Source of the DNA: Chryseobacterium flavum | GTDB taxonomy: Bacteria > Bacteroidota > Bacteroidia > Flavobacteriales > Weeksellaceae | DNA length: 64,000 nt | Assembly (NCBI RefSeq): GCF_003385595.1 | Contig: NZ_QNUE01000012.1 | Location: 1-64,000 of the forward strand | Reading direction: 5' to 3' | Part shown: positions 8,744 through 17,629 of the stretch, piece by piece | How positions within the stretch are numbered: position 1 is the first letter of the stretch | Layout: every line of letters starts with the position of its first letter | The notes under the pieces: generated by a model | What the model was told of the DNA's origin: nothing | Databases searched by the model: none | Seen by the model: the letters and a program-made list of their open reading frames with translations, nothing else | Translations under genes and position numbers: made by a program

Positions 8744-9331
8744 TCACATTCTTTTCGAAAGTACTTCATCAATAAAAACCCTGCGGCTTACTGCTTCATA
8801 ACTTTCAGTTTCTCCCAGTTCTACGAGGTTATCTCCCTGAGAAATTCTCATTGAATAATTGGCGAGATTACCTGTTCTCTTACAAATAGCATGCACTTTT
8901 GTAACATATTCTGCTGTTGCCATCAGATTAGGCATAGGACCAAAGGGACGTCCCAGAAAATCCATATCCAATCCGGCAATAACTACCCTGATGCCACTGT
9001 TGGCAAGCTGATTGGCTATATCAACAATGCTTTCATCAAAAAACTGGGCCTCATCAATTCCTACAACATCACAATTGGATGCTAATAAAAGAATTTCATT
9101 AGGATTTTCTACGGCAGTACTGCGTATTTTATTCTGGTTGTGGGAAACAACATCCTCTTCAGAATACCGGATATCCAGTTTCGGTTTAAAAATTTCTACA
9201 AGCTGCCCCGCCATTTCTGCTCTTCTCAATCTTCGGATCAACTCCTCCGTTTTACCCGAAAACATAGAGCCACAGATAACTTCCATCCAACCGCTTTGTT
9301 TGGAATGATTAATTGTATTTTCTAAAAACAT
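8744..9331 (-). CDS. tdk: Thymidine kinase (type II)
   Basis: Thymidine kinase phosphorylates thymidine with ATP in the salvage pathway. The 195 residues fit the type II family. The P-loop GSMFSGKT is at 21-28, the Walker B-like segment GIDEAQFFDE carries the catalytic Glu, and the lasso region is VTKVHAICKRTGNLANYSMR. The structural zinc site normally formed by two Cys pairs is degraded: only one Cys remains in the lasso (AIC) and the C-terminal pair is absent (YEAVSRRVF). A -7 element (TACTTTTG on the minus strand, 9361-9368) lies about 30 bp upstream of the ATG. Confidence 0.95.
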   Translation of the reverse strand: MFLENTINHSKQSGWMEVICGSMFSGKTEELIRRLRRAEMAGQLVEIFKPKLDIRYSEEDVVSHNQNKIRSTAVENPNEILLLASNCDVVGIDEAQFFDESIVDIANQLANSGIRVVIAGLDMDFLGRPFGPMPNLMATAEYVTKVHAICKRTGNLANYSMRISQGDNLVELGETESYEAVSRRVFIDEVLSKRM

Positions 9332-9360
9332 TTGTTAAATTAGCCGTATATTTTTAACAT

Positions 9361-9368
9361 CAAAAGTA
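9361..9368 (-). promoter_or_regulatory. -7 element for tdk
   Basis: The minus strand reads TACTTTTG, matching the Bacteroidetes -7 element TAnnTTTG, 30 bp before the tdk start. No convincing -33 TTTG is seen at the right distance. Confidence 0.4.
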
Positions 9369-9392
9369 AGCAATTTTAATAAGAATCTTATT

Positions 9393-10868
9393 ATGCAAAA
9401 TATCCAAGATTTAAAGGAAAAGATTTTTTTTGAATCCAAGAATATCATTGATAACCTGGACAAAATAAATAACGTAGATGAGTTACTTTCCAAGCAGGAT
9501 CTTGTGGATGAGCTTGCTAACAGGATTTCTTTTTTGAAACTGCTGGAAAAAAATATTGAGTATTTTATTATTGAAAATACAGCTCAGAATATAGAAAACT
9601 ACCCTGTTTCTTTTACATCTGGTGAACCGGAAAACCATGATTCCGGGAATGAGGTAACCGAAGAAGAAGCGATCTTTAATAATGAGCTGAATGAGATTGA
9701 TGAAAATGAAAATGAGAACTTTTCCGGAATAATTGATGAGGAGGCAGCCTTCAATAATCAGTTGAATGAAATCATGGAAAATGAATTCCATGAAAATATT
9801 GTAAGTTTTGTAGAAGAAAGCTACGGCCATCAGGAATCTGAAAAAAATCAGGCCCATCGTTCACCCTATGAAATTACTGAAGAAGAGGCAGTTTACAATA
9901 AGCAACTTAAGGAAATAGACGAAAATGAATCCTCTTCAAATCAAGCAGTATTAAGTTTTATAGATGAAGAAAAAGTGCTTGCTGATTCTGAACCCGATTA
10001 TGATGAAGACCTTGATGAAAATATGTTTGATGATGATATTACCGCAGAAGAGGTAATATTCAACAATCAGCTGAATGAAATAGACCGTACTGATGACGAG
10101 TTTTCAGATAAGAAAGTAAGCGATCAGGCTTTTGCAGATGATGTAAAAAAAGGTACAGAAAAAATTCCAAGCATATTTGATGCTGAAATGCTTGAAGATG
10201 AAATGCTCATCGAAGAAAACGAAGAACAGTATATTTCTTCCAATACTTCAATAGAGCAGGGTGAAATGGTAACAGATACTTCTAATGTAGAACACATTCT
10301 TGATGAGATTAAGAATGATCATACAAAAGATACCGGAAAGGAAGGAAATGTACTTGCTGAAGTATATGACAGAAGAAAAATCGTTGAAATCGATAAGCCT
10401 GTTCCTGAAGAAACAGAAAAACATGCTTCTGATGAAAGTTTTGAAAATTTAGAACAATACCATCAGGAGAGAAAAATAAAATTAGCCAATATCAAAGGAT
10501 TAAAAGCTGTTCAGTCCCTTTTTGATGACGATCCTCTGGAAAGGGAAATTCCTAAGGAGAATCCGGCTTCTATACCCAAAGAAGATACAGGGAGTATTCT
10601 GAAATCTAATATTCCTACCAATTTTATGGAAGCTGAGAAGCAAAAACCTGAATTTAAGCTGGATTTAAATGACAGAATTGCTTTTTCAAAAATGTTATTT
10701 GATGGCAGTCAGTCTGATTTAAATGATACAGTAGCCCGTTTGAATCAATTTAAAACCATTGAAGAAGCAAAAGAGTATCTGAGTGATCTTTACTACGACA
10801 GAAAATGGAATAAGGTGGATGAATACGCTCAGAGACTTTGGATATTGGTGGAAAATAAATTCTTATAA
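9393..10868 (+). CDS. Acidic repeat protein of unknown function
   Basis: This 491-residue protein is very rich in Glu, Asp and Asn and has no signal peptide. A short N-terminal helical region (1-60) precedes four copies of a motif of about 18 residues, near 88-107, 114-130, 161-179 and 216-232, with the pattern (I/V)(T/D)EEEAxFNNQLNEIxENE. A low-complexity acidic middle follows. The last 70 residues form a distinct domain starting DLNDRIAFSKMLFDG and ending in YYDRKWNKVDEYAQRLW; a DLNDRIAF-type C-terminus occurs in uncharacterised Flavobacteriia proteins. No enzymatic motif is visible. It is followed by rsmI only 2 bp later and probably shares its transcript. Confidence 0.8.
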   Translation: MQNIQDLKEKIFFESKNIIDNLDKINNVDELLSKQDLVDELANRISFLKLLEKNIEYFIIENTAQNIENYPVSFTSGEPENHDSGNEVTEEEAIFNNELNEIDENENENFSGIIDEEAAFNNQLNEIMENEFHENIVSFVEESYGHQESEKNQAHRSPYEITEEEAVYNKQLKEIDENESSSNQAVLSFIDEEKVLADSEPDYDEDLDENMFDDDITAEEVIFNNQLNEIDRTDDEFSDKKVSDQAFADDVKKGTEKIPSIFDAEMLEDEMLIEENEEQYISSNTSIEQGEMVTDTSNVEHILDEIKNDHTKDTGKEGNVLAEVYDRRKIVEIDKPVPEETEKHASDESFENLEQYHQERKIKLANIKGLKAVQSLFDDDPLEREIPKENPASIPKEDTGSILKSNIPTNFMEAEKQKPEFKLDLNDRIAFSKMLFDGSQSDLNDTVARLNQFKTIEEAKEYLSDLYYDRKWNKVDEYAQRLWILVENKFL

Positions 10869-10870
10869 TT

Positions 10871-11545
10871 TTGAGCGGAATCCTTTATTTTGTTCCTACC
10901 CCCGTAGGAAATCTGGAAGATATGACTTTCAGGGCAGTAAATGTCCTGAAAGAAGTTGATTATATTTTATGTGAAGATACCAGAACTTCCGGAATATTAT
11001 TAAAACATTTTGAGATTTCAAAACCTTTGAAATCCTATCACTTACATAATGAACATCAGGCAACGGAAAAAGTAATTGCCGATCTTAAAAACGGGCAGGA
11101 TATTGCCATTATTACCGATGCAGGAACACCGGGAATTTCAGATCCCGGGTACTTATTGGCAAAAGCGGGTGCTGATCATGACATTGAAATGATCTGCCTT
11201 CCCGGAGCTACTGCCCTGATTCCTGCCCTTGTAGTTTCAGGGCTTCCAAACAATGAATTCCTTTTTGCAGGATTTTTACCTCAGAAAAAAGGAAGACAAA
11301 CCAAACTGAAACAGCTTGCTGAAGAAAAAAAGACAGTTGTCTTATATGAAAGTCCGCACAAGATCAATACAACCCTGGAACAGATCAGAGAGTTTTTTGG
11401 CGAAGAAACAAGAGTGAGTTTAAGCCGTGAGATCTCCAAAAAATTTGAAGAAACTAAAAGAGGGACTATCAGTGAATTAATAGAATTCTCCAAGAGTAAA
11501 ACTTTAAAAGGAGAAATTGTTCTTATTGTGAATAATTCCATTTAA
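10871..11545 (+). CDS. rsmI: 16S rRNA (cytidine1402-2'-O)-methyltransferase RsmI
   Basis: RsmI 2'-O-methylates C1402 in the decoding centre of 16S rRNA using SAM. The 224-residue protein has the tetrapyrrole-methylase fold: LYFVPTPVGNLEDMTFRA at the N-terminus, CEDTRTSGILL, TDAGTPGISDPGYLL and CLPGATALIPALVVSGL. The start is TTG at 10871, because the conserved N-terminal strand begins right there and the next ATG is inside a core motif. It begins 2 bp after the stop of the acidic repeat protein. Confidence 0.93.
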   Translation: MSGILYFVPTPVGNLEDMTFRAVNVLKEVDYILCEDTRTSGILLKHFEISKPLKSYHLHNEHQATEKVIADLKNGQDIAIITDAGTPGISDPGYLLAKAGADHDIEMICLPGATALIPALVVSGLPNNEFLFAGFLPQKKGRQTKLKQLAEEKKTVVLYESPHKINTTLEQIREFFGEETRVSLSREISKKFEETKRGTISELIEFSKSKTLKGEIVLIVNNSI

Positions 11546-13057
11546 TTGAGATCTTTATTTTTTATTCTGTGCTCCACAATATGTGCTGCGCAGACTCATC
11601 AGTATACAAAAACTGTTTTATCAAAAAAAACAGGGAAGGAAGTAACTTCCTATTCAGAAGGATATGGCATATTGTATGATGCAGTTACTAAAAAACAGGG
11701 GATTGTCGATTCATTAGGAAACATTACGTTTGAATCTCCTTATAAGGGGAGTATTTATCATATTTTCAAAAATAAATTTGTTTTAAGCTCAGAAGAAGGA
11801 AACAGAACAAAGTCCGGAATTATTGATGAAAAAGGAAATGAAATCATCTCTTTAGATACACAGGATTTTAATACTCCGTGGCTGAGCAAAGAACGGATTA
11901 TTTGTTCTAAAGGAGATAAAGAGGCTGTTTATGACTATAGCGGAAAGCTGATTATTCCGTTTTCGGACCGGGTACGATTGGCTGCTCCAAACCGTTTTTT
12001 TGTTCTGAAGGATAAGCAGTGGTTTTTGTATGATTTTAATGGTAACCGGCTTAATGAGCGTGGATTTAAAGAAGATTACAATTTTGAAAATGGTAAGGCC
12101 CTGATCATTAATGATGAAGATAAAAATGAGATTATAGGGCCAGAAGGGCAGACCCTGCATACTTTTACACAGTATATTGTTGACATTACAGCTTATCCTT
12201 TTCTTATTACCAAAAATAAAACTACCGGGAAATACGGGCTGATTGACACGGAGGAGAATATAATAGCTGATGAGATTTTTAGTGAAATTACGCCGGAATA
12301 TTTTGGTAATAAAGAATATATCTATCTCAGGAAAAATAATAAAACAACGGTTTTCCATAAAAAAGATAAAAAACTTTATCCCGGAAACTTTAAGTATTTA
12401 AATTCATTATCAGGACAGTTTTTCAGCGTTTATAATGATAAATTAAGAAAATATGGTGTTACAGATATTGAGGGAAATTTAGTTGTTCCTCAGGAATATG
12501 ATTTTATCAGGAACTTTAGCATATCCGGGCATAATTTTATTTATCTTAAAAATAGAAAAGAAGAAAAGCTTCTGGATAAAGATCTTAAAAATAGGATAGA
12601 TACTGATGTAAAGATACTTGCTTTTTATCCTGATAATTTAATAGTCAATAAACAGAATAAATACTACAGATTCTCAGTTAATGACCAGTCTATGGCAGAA
12701 CTGAAAAATATTACTCTGATCAAAGGGCATGATACCGGTTACTTTAATCCGCTCAACCTGTATTCAAAACCTGTCGTATGCCAGAATAATAACAGGCTGT
12801 ATGGTGTTTTGGACGGAAAAGGGAAAGAAATTATACCCTTTATCTATGAAGATATTATTGTATTTGAAAATTCTGAAAATGAATTTATTGTAAAAAAAGA
12901 TGGAAAATACGGAGTATTGAATTTTCAAAATGAACCGCTTAGGGAAATTATCTATGATAAATATTTCTGGCAGAAAGAAGTTTTGAGAATGGATTATAAC
13001 AATACATCTGATTTTATTTATTTTACAAGATTTAAAGGGAGTGGCGCACAATTTTAG
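11546..13057 (+). CDS. Exported WG-repeat protein
   Basis: The 503-residue protein begins with a short signal peptide (LFFILCSTICAAQ) and then has repeated WG-type units in which a Gly-Lys-(Tyr)-Gly turn is followed by a short beta hairpin. Examples are KQGIVDSLGN, KSGIIDEKGNEI, KYGLIDTEENI, KYGVTDIEGNLVVPQEYD, LYGVLDGKGKEIIPFIYED and KYGVLNFQNE. WG repeats probably form a beta-solenoid or propeller-like surface; the function is unknown. The start is TTG at 11546, directly after the rsmI stop, and the signal peptide leaves no alternative start. It is probably the last gene of the unit starting at 9393. Confidence 0.85.
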   Translation: MRSLFFILCSTICAAQTHQYTKTVLSKKTGKEVTSYSEGYGILYDAVTKKQGIVDSLGNITFESPYKGSIYHIFKNKFVLSSEEGNRTKSGIIDEKGNEIISLDTQDFNTPWLSKERIICSKGDKEAVYDYSGKLIIPFSDRVRLAAPNRFFVLKDKQWFLYDFNGNRLNERGFKEDYNFENGKALIINDEDKNEIIGPEGQTLHTFTQYIVDITAYPFLITKNKTTGKYGLIDTEENIIADEIFSEITPEYFGNKEYIYLRKNNKTTVFHKKDKKLYPGNFKYLNSLSGQFFSVYNDKLRKYGVTDIEGNLVVPQEYDFIRNFSISGHNFIYLKNRKEEKLLDKDLKNRIDTDVKILAFYPDNLIVNKQNKYYRFSVNDQSMAELKNITLIKGHDTGYFNPLNLYSKPVVCQNNNRLYGVLDGKGKEIIPFIYEDIIVFENSENEFIVKKDGKYGVLNFQNEPLREIIYDKYFWQKEVLRMDYNNTSDFIYFTRFKGSGAQF

Positions 13058-13128
13058 CAGAATAGGGGGATATTGATAAAATTTTGTGTAATTTAAATAA
13101 ATTGAATGTATTGCATGACAATTTGTAA

Positions 13129-13136
13129 TATCTTTG
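13129..13136 (+). promoter_or_regulatory. -7 element for fabG
   Basis: TATCTTTG followed by CAC is a typical Bacteroidetes -7 element. Candidate -33 TTG triplets lie at 13102 and 13111, at spacings slightly outside the usual range. The predicted leader is about 85 nt. Confidence 0.5.
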
Positions 13137-13227
13137 CACACCGTTTAATTCTGAATAGAATTATATATACCAATTGAGTCAGCATTCACAAGCTGAATGA
13201 GTTATAAAGAAAATAATTATCAAGAAT

Positions 13228-13971
13228 ATGAGACTATTAGAAGGAAAAGTAGCGCTAATTACCGGAGCTACACGAGGAATCGGAAAAGGGATTGCTGAAG
13301 TGTATGCACAGCATGGTGCAAAAGTAGCATTTACCTATGCCGGCTCTGTGGACAAAGCCAAAGAATTAGAAGCAGCTTTAAGTTCTGTAACCCAAATTAA
13401 AGGATATCAGTCTGATGCATCTGATTATGATGCTGCTCAGCAATTAGTAGATGAAGTGATGAAGGAGTTTGGGCAAATTGATATTTTGATAAACAACGCA
13501 GGAATTACAAAAGATAATCTGTTACTGAGAATGTCCAAGGAAGACTGGGATCAGGTGATCAAAGTAAATTTAGATTCGGTTTTTAACCTTACAAAAGCTG
13601 TAATTAAACCGATGATGAAGGCAAGATCAGGGTCAATTATCAATATGACTTCAGTTGTTGGAATTCAAGGACATGCAGGACAAGCTAACTATGCAGCATC
13701 CAAAGCCGGTGTAATTGGGTTTACCAAATCAATTGCTTTGGAACTGGGCTCCAGAAATATCAGATGTAATGCTATAGCCCCTGGATTCATTGAAACTGAA
13801 ATGACCGCTGTTTTAGATGAAAAAATAGTTCAGGAATGGAGAGAAGGAATTCCTATGAAGAGAGGAGGGCAACCTGCGGATGTTGCAAATGCCTGCGTAT
13901 TTTTAGGAAGTGAAATGGCTTCCTATGTTACGGGACAAACATTGAACGTTGACGGTGGAATGTTAACTTAA
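13228..13971 (+). CDS. fabG: 3-oxoacyl-[acyl-carrier-protein] reductase
   Basis: FabG reduces 3-oxoacyl-ACP with NADPH in fatty-acid elongation. The 247-residue length is standard for this short-chain dehydrogenase. The cofactor motif TGATRGIG is at 12-19, NNAG at 89-92, the catalytic Ser142, and the YxxxK pair Tyr155 and Lys159, with the C-terminal TGQTLNVDGG. It has its own promoter-like element and a strong terminator, so it appears to be a single-gene unit. Confidence 0.93.
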   Translation: MRLLEGKVALITGATRGIGKGIAEVYAQHGAKVAFTYAGSVDKAKELEAALSSVTQIKGYQSDASDYDAAQQLVDEVMKEFGQIDILINNAGITKDNLLLRMSKEDWDQVIKVNLDSVFNLTKAVIKPMMKARSGSIINMTSVVGIQGHAGQANYAASKAGVIGFTKSIALELGSRNIRCNAIAPGFIETEMTAVLDEKIVQEWREGIPMKRGGQPADVANACVFLGSEMASYVTGQTLNVDGGMLT

Positions 13972-13979
13972 AATATAAA

Positions 13980-14014
13980 CGGGCTGTACATTCATGTGCA
14001 GCCCGCTTTTTTAT
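13980..14014. terminator. Bidirectional terminator between fabG and guaC
   Basis: An 11-bp stem (CGGGCTGTACA with TGTGCAGCCCG, one G-U pair) has a 4-base loop, followed by CTTTTTTATT on the plus strand and by TTTATATTTT on the minus strand. It serves both convergent genes. Confidence 0.85.
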
Positions 14015-14052
14015 TACACAATTGATCAGAACGTAAAAGAATAAAAGTGTTT

Positions 14053-15093
14053 TTAATCTTTAAAAATCTGATTTTCCTGTTCCTGAACTCTGATAAAAGT
14101 TGTTCTTTTGGAAAGCTCTTTAAGCTTGGATGCTCCTACATAGGTACAGGTAGATCGTACTCCTCCTAAAATATCTTTAACCGTTTCCGAAACCGGTCCT
14201 TTATAGGCTACTTTTACTGTTTTTCCTTCGGAAGCCCTGTATTCAGCAACTCCACCAGAATGTTTATCCATTGCTGTTTTGGAACTCATTCCATAAAACA
14301 GACGGTATTTTTTTCCATTTTCCTCAATCATTTCTCCACCACTTTCATCATGACCGGCAAACATACCTCCCAACATAACAAAATCTGCTCCACCCCCGAA
14401 AGCTTTGGCTACATCACCCGGGACTTTACAGCCTCCGTCTGCTATGATATGACCCCCTAAGCCATGGGCAGCATCAGCACATTCGATGATGGCTGAAAGC
14501 TGAGGATATCCCACTCCTGTTTTCACTCTGGTCGTACACACTGAACCAGGCCCGATTCCCACTTTTATAATATCTGCACCTACTAAAAGGAGCTCTTCTA
14601 CCATTTCTCCTGTCACAACATTTCCTGCAATAATAATTTTGTCCGGAAAACTGGCTCTTGTTTTCTTCACAAATTGAACAAAATGTTCAGAATAACCATT
14701 GGCTACATCAATACACAAAAACTCAATTTTTGGATGCTTTTCAAGGATTTGCCTTATTTTTTCTTCATCTGCCTTTCCAGTCCCCGTACTTAAGGCAATA
14801 TATTGATAAATGCTCTCAGGCTGACTATGTAGAAACTGATCCCATTCTTCAGGAGTATAATGTTTGTGAATCGCAGTAATGATTTTATCTTTTGCAAGTT
14901 CAACAGCCATTTCAAATGTTCCAACGGTATCCATATTGGCTGCAATAACCGGAACTCCATTCCATTTCTTTTTGGTATGCCTGAAGGTGAATTCTCTTTC
15001 CAGGTTAACTTCTGATCTTGATTTTAATGTAGAACGTTTGGGGCGGAACATTACATCCTTAAACCCCAGTTTTATGTCATATTCTATACGCAT
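14053..15093 (-). CDS. guaC: GMP reductase
   Basis: GMP reductase converts GMP to IMP with NADPH, balancing purine nucleotides. The 346-residue length and the N-terminus [21 protein letters not shown] match the GuaC type rather than IMP dehydrogenase: there is no CBS insertion. The catalytic loop is [20 protein letters not shown] with the active Cys, followed by [26 protein letters not shown]. It converges with fabG and diverges from the Lgt-like gene. Confidence 0.95.
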   Translation of the reverse strand: MRIEYDIKLGFKDVMFRPKRSTLKSRSEVNLEREFTFRHTKKKWNGVPVIAANMDTVGTFEMAVELAKDKIITAIHKHYTPEEWDQFLHSQPESIYQYIALSTGTGKADEEKIRQILEKHPKIEFLCIDVANGYSEHFVQFVKKTRASFPDKIIIAGNVVTGEMVEELLLVGADIIKVGIGPGSVCTTRVKTGVGYPQLSAIIECADAAHGLGGHIIADGGCKVPGDVAKAFGGGADFVMLGGMFAGHDESGGEMIEENGKKYRLFYGMSSKTAMDKHSGGVAEYRASEGKTVKVAYKGPVSETVKDILGGVRSTCTYVGASKLKELSKRTTFIRVQEQENQIFKD

Positions 15094-15154
15094 TTTGTAA
15101 TTATTTGTCTGAATAAAGGTAGTAAATTATCTGAAATGGATTATTTTTGAAGCA

Positions 15155-15910
15155 ATGGATTTTCCTGTTACCTTTCATATTTTTGGCAAAACAATTCTGG
15201 CGCATCCCCTTTTTGAGGCTGTGGGAATGTTTTTGGGAATGCGTTACTACTTTTATCTCAAAAGGAGATCAAAAGAGAAATTGTCTTTCAATACTTCTGC
15301 AGCTGTTTTAATAGGAGCAACAGCTGGGGCATTAATAGGATCAAAGCTGGTCGGGAATCTTGAAAATCCTTATGCGTTATTTGAAGATTTCAGTTTTGGA
15401 AAGTTCTGGTCAAACAATACTATTGTCGGGGGGCTTGCTTTCGGATTAATAGGAGTAGAACTGGCTAAAAAAGTGGTGGGACATAAAGAAAGTACCGGTG
15501 ATATGATTGTTTTTCCTTTGATGCTTGCAATGATCATTGGAAGAGTAGGATGTTTTCTTACAGGAATTTACGAAGAGACTTATGGTATTCCTACAGATTC
15601 TGTTTTTGGAATGTATTTGGGAGATGAATATCTGAGGCATCCCGTAGCCCTTTATGAAATTGGTTTTCTGGTGATGCTGTGGGCTGTCCTAAAATATGTC
15701 CAAAAACTGGAAAGATATCCTTCAGGATTTATATTTCAGATATTTATGCTGGGTTATTTTACCTTTAGGTTCCTGTTAGACTTTATTAAACCCAGAATAG
15801 AAATTGCAGGGCCATTGGGAACCATACAGTTTGTATGTATTTGTGTAATTATTTATTACATTTATACTCTTAAAAATACCCGATCACTATATTTAAAATA
15901 TTTAAGATGA
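15155..15910 (+). CDS. Lgt-family (prolipoprotein diacylglyceryl transferase-like) membrane protein
   Basis: This 251-residue protein has about seven membrane segments and the overall layout of Lgt. The signature region GRVGCFLTGIYEETYGIPT resembles the Lgt box GRxGNFxxGExxGxPT but has Cys for the conserved Asn. The C-terminal YFTFRFLLDFIKPR resembles YxxxRFxxEFxR with Asp for Glu. The HGG motif carrying the essential His of true Lgt reads VGGLAFGLIG here. It is therefore a divergent paralogue whose substrate may not be prolipoproteins. It overlaps the next gene by 4 bp (ATGA) and forms a unit with the radical SAM enzyme, which suggests a linked role in lipid or lipoprotein modification. Confidence 0.8.
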   Translation: MDFPVTFHIFGKTILAHPLFEAVGMFLGMRYYFYLKRRSKEKLSFNTSAAVLIGATAGALIGSKLVGNLENPYALFEDFSFGKFWSNNTIVGGLAFGLIGVELAKKVVGHKESTGDMIVFPLMLAMIIGRVGCFLTGIYEETYGIPTDSVFGMYLGDEYLRHPVALYEIGFLVMLWAVLKYVQKLERYPSGFIFQIFMLGYFTFRFLLDFIKPRIEIAGPLGTIQFVCICVIIYYIYTLKNTRSLYLKYLR

Positions 15911-16140
15911 AATCTTTAACAATTTTAGAAGTTGGCAACCTGGGAGGAGTGGTCGTAATGATCATCGGAATAATTATTTTAGGTGCGTTGTTTATTTCCT
16001 TGGTAGTTGCGCTTGTTGCAAAAATAATTTATGAGTGGAAAGGAGACAGGAAATTCAGCAGAAAGCAATTTATACAGACAATGCTGATAAGTCTTTTAAT
16101 CTGTGGTCTGATCAGCGGATATATTTGTGGTGGTGCTTAA
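15907..16140 (+). CDS. Small two-helix membrane protein
   Basis: The 77-residue protein has a first membrane segment at about 13-42 and a second at about 60-74, joined by a basic loop (YEWKGDRKFSRKQ). I recognise no family. The start codon overlaps the stop of the Lgt-like gene (ATGA) and the stop lies 9 bp before the radical SAM start, so translation is probably coupled. Its conserved position suggests a small partner of the two flanking enzymes. Confidence 0.75.
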   Translation: MKSLTILEVGNLGGVVVMIIGIIILGALFISLVVALVAKIIYEWKGDRKFSRKQFIQTMLISLLICGLISGYICGGA

Positions 16141-16149
16141 AACTTAATT

Positions 16150-17553
16150 ATGCCGGTTAGAAACTATACCTATTACGACTATACGATAAGTCTTTGTCCT
16201 GAGTGCCTTAAAAGGGTGGGAGCTAAGATTGTTATCGAAGATGAAACTGTTTTTATGACAAAGAGATGCCCTGATCATGGCTTTTTCAAAACAAAAATTG
16301 CCTCTGATGTATCTTATTATAAAAACATCAGAAATTACAATAAAGCTTCCGAAATGCCCCTTCATTTCGGAACTGAAGTGGAATATGGATGTCCGTACGA
16401 CTGTGGACTTTGTGTGGACCATGAACAGCATAGCTGTCTTTCAATAGTGGAAGTGACAGACCGATGTAACCTTACCTGTCCAACCTGTTATGCAATGTCT
16501 TCCCCACACTATGGAAGCCATAGAAGTCTTGAAGAGATAGAGGCTATGCTTGATGTTATTGTTAAGAATGAAGGAGAGCCGGATGTAGTACAGATCAGTG
16601 GGGGAGAGCCTACCATTCATCCTGAATTTTTTAAAATCATGGACATTGCCAAGTCAAAGCCCATAAAACATCTGATGCTGAATACTAATGGAATCAGGAT
16701 TGCCAATGATCCCGGATTTGCTGAAAAGCTGGCTACCTATGCCCCTGAGTTTGAAATATACCTTCAGTTTGATTCTTTTAAGCCGGAAGTATTGAGGGAT
16801 TTCAGGGGGAAAGATTTAACAGATATCCGGATGAAGGCTCTGGAAAAACTTAATGAGCTTAATCTTTCCACCACATTGGTTGTGGTTCTGCAAAAGGGAA
16901 AAAATATAGATGAAATCGGAAAAATTATCGAATTTGCCCTGAAACAGAAATGTGTAAGAGGGATTACTTTCCAGCCGGTAGAAATTGCCGGTAGGAGCAG
17001 GGATGATTCAGCTTATGAAAAAATTACTTTAACAGAAGTCAGACAGGAAATTATTGATCAGTTTCCCCTTGTAAATTCAGATGATATAATTCCGGTCCCT
17101 TGTAATCCTGATGCTTTGGCAATGGGATACATTTTAAAACTTCAGGGCGAGACCATTCCTTTAACCCGCTATATTAATCCTGCTGATCTTCTGAATAATG
17201 AATCAAAAAACACCATTGTTTATGAGCAGGATAAAGGACTCCATATGCAATTACTGGACATATTCAGTACAGGTATTTCAGTGGACAAAGTGCAGCCGAA
17301 AGTGAATCAGTTATTGTGCTGTCTTCCGGAAGTATGTGCTCCGGAACTTGATTATGATAATCTGTTCAGAATTATTATTATGACCTTTATGGATGCCCAT
17401 GACTTTGATGTAAGAGCAGTAAAGAAATCCTGTGTTCATATTGTTAATAAAGATCTGAAATTGATTCCTTTTGAGACCATGAACCTTTTTTACAGGGATG
17501 ATAAGAAAAACTATCTGGAAGAGCTTAGAAGAGAAGATAAAGTATTATTTTGA
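16150..17553 (+). CDS. Radical SAM enzyme with extra metal clusters, Tes/MJ0619-like
   Basis: The 467-residue protein carries the radical SAM motif CNLTCPTC (Cys106, 110, 113) and the GGEP motif at 151-154. Before it lie a rubredoxin-like N-terminal group (CPEC at 16-19, CPDHG from Cys40) and a Cys cluster YGCPYDCGLCVDHEQHSC (81-96). Near the C-terminus is LLCCLPEVCAPE. This succession of a rubredoxin-like site, auxiliary Fe-S Cys, radical SAM core and C-terminal Cys is that of the MJ0619/tetraether lipid synthase family, which joins or modifies lipid alkyl chains by radical chemistry. Whether this protein acts on lipid tails is inference. It ends the unit with the Lgt-like and small membrane proteins and is followed by a terminator. 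Confidence 0.8.
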   Translation: MPVRNYTYYDYTISLCPECLKRVGAKIVIEDETVFMTKRCPDHGFFKTKIASDVSYYKNIRNYNKASEMPLHFGTEVEYGCPYDCGLCVDHEQHSCLSIVEVTDRCNLTCPTCYAMSSPHYGSHRSLEEIEAMLDVIVKNEGEPDVVQISGGEPTIHPEFFKIMDIAKSKPIKHLMLNTNGIRIANDPGFAEKLATYAPEFEIYLQFDSFKPEVLRDFRGKDLTDIRMKALEKLNELNLSTTLVVVLQKGKNIDEIGKIIEFALKQKCVRGITFQPVEIAGRSRDDSAYEKITLTEVRQEIIDQFPLVNSDDIIPVPCNPDALAMGYILKLQGETIPLTRYINPADLLNNESKNTIVYEQDKGLHMQLLDIFSTGISVDKVQPKVNQLLCCLPEVCAPELDYDNLFRIIIMTFMDAHDFDVRAVKKSCVHIVNKDLKLIPFETMNLFYRDDKKNYLEELRREDKVLF

Positions 17554-17565
17554 TTAAAGTCAATA

Positions 17566-17604
17566 AATAAGAGACGCGGAAAATTACTTTCCACGTCTCT
17601 TATT
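17566..17604. terminator. Bidirectional terminator between the radical SAM gene and surE
   Basis: The arms AATAAGAGACG (17566-17576) and CGTCTCTTATT (17594-17604) pair perfectly, and the inner bases extend the stem with small mismatches. It lies between two convergent genes. U-tracts are short on both sides. Confidence 0.65.
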
Positions 17605-17629
17605 CATATAAAGCTGTCACTATAACCTG

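Noticed and set aside
8567..8854. Plus-strand frame of 95 codons from a TTG between murF-alr and tdk
   Set aside because: It has no promoter or plausible start, it overlaps the tdk 3' end on the opposite strand for a third of its length, and the peptide resembles no family.
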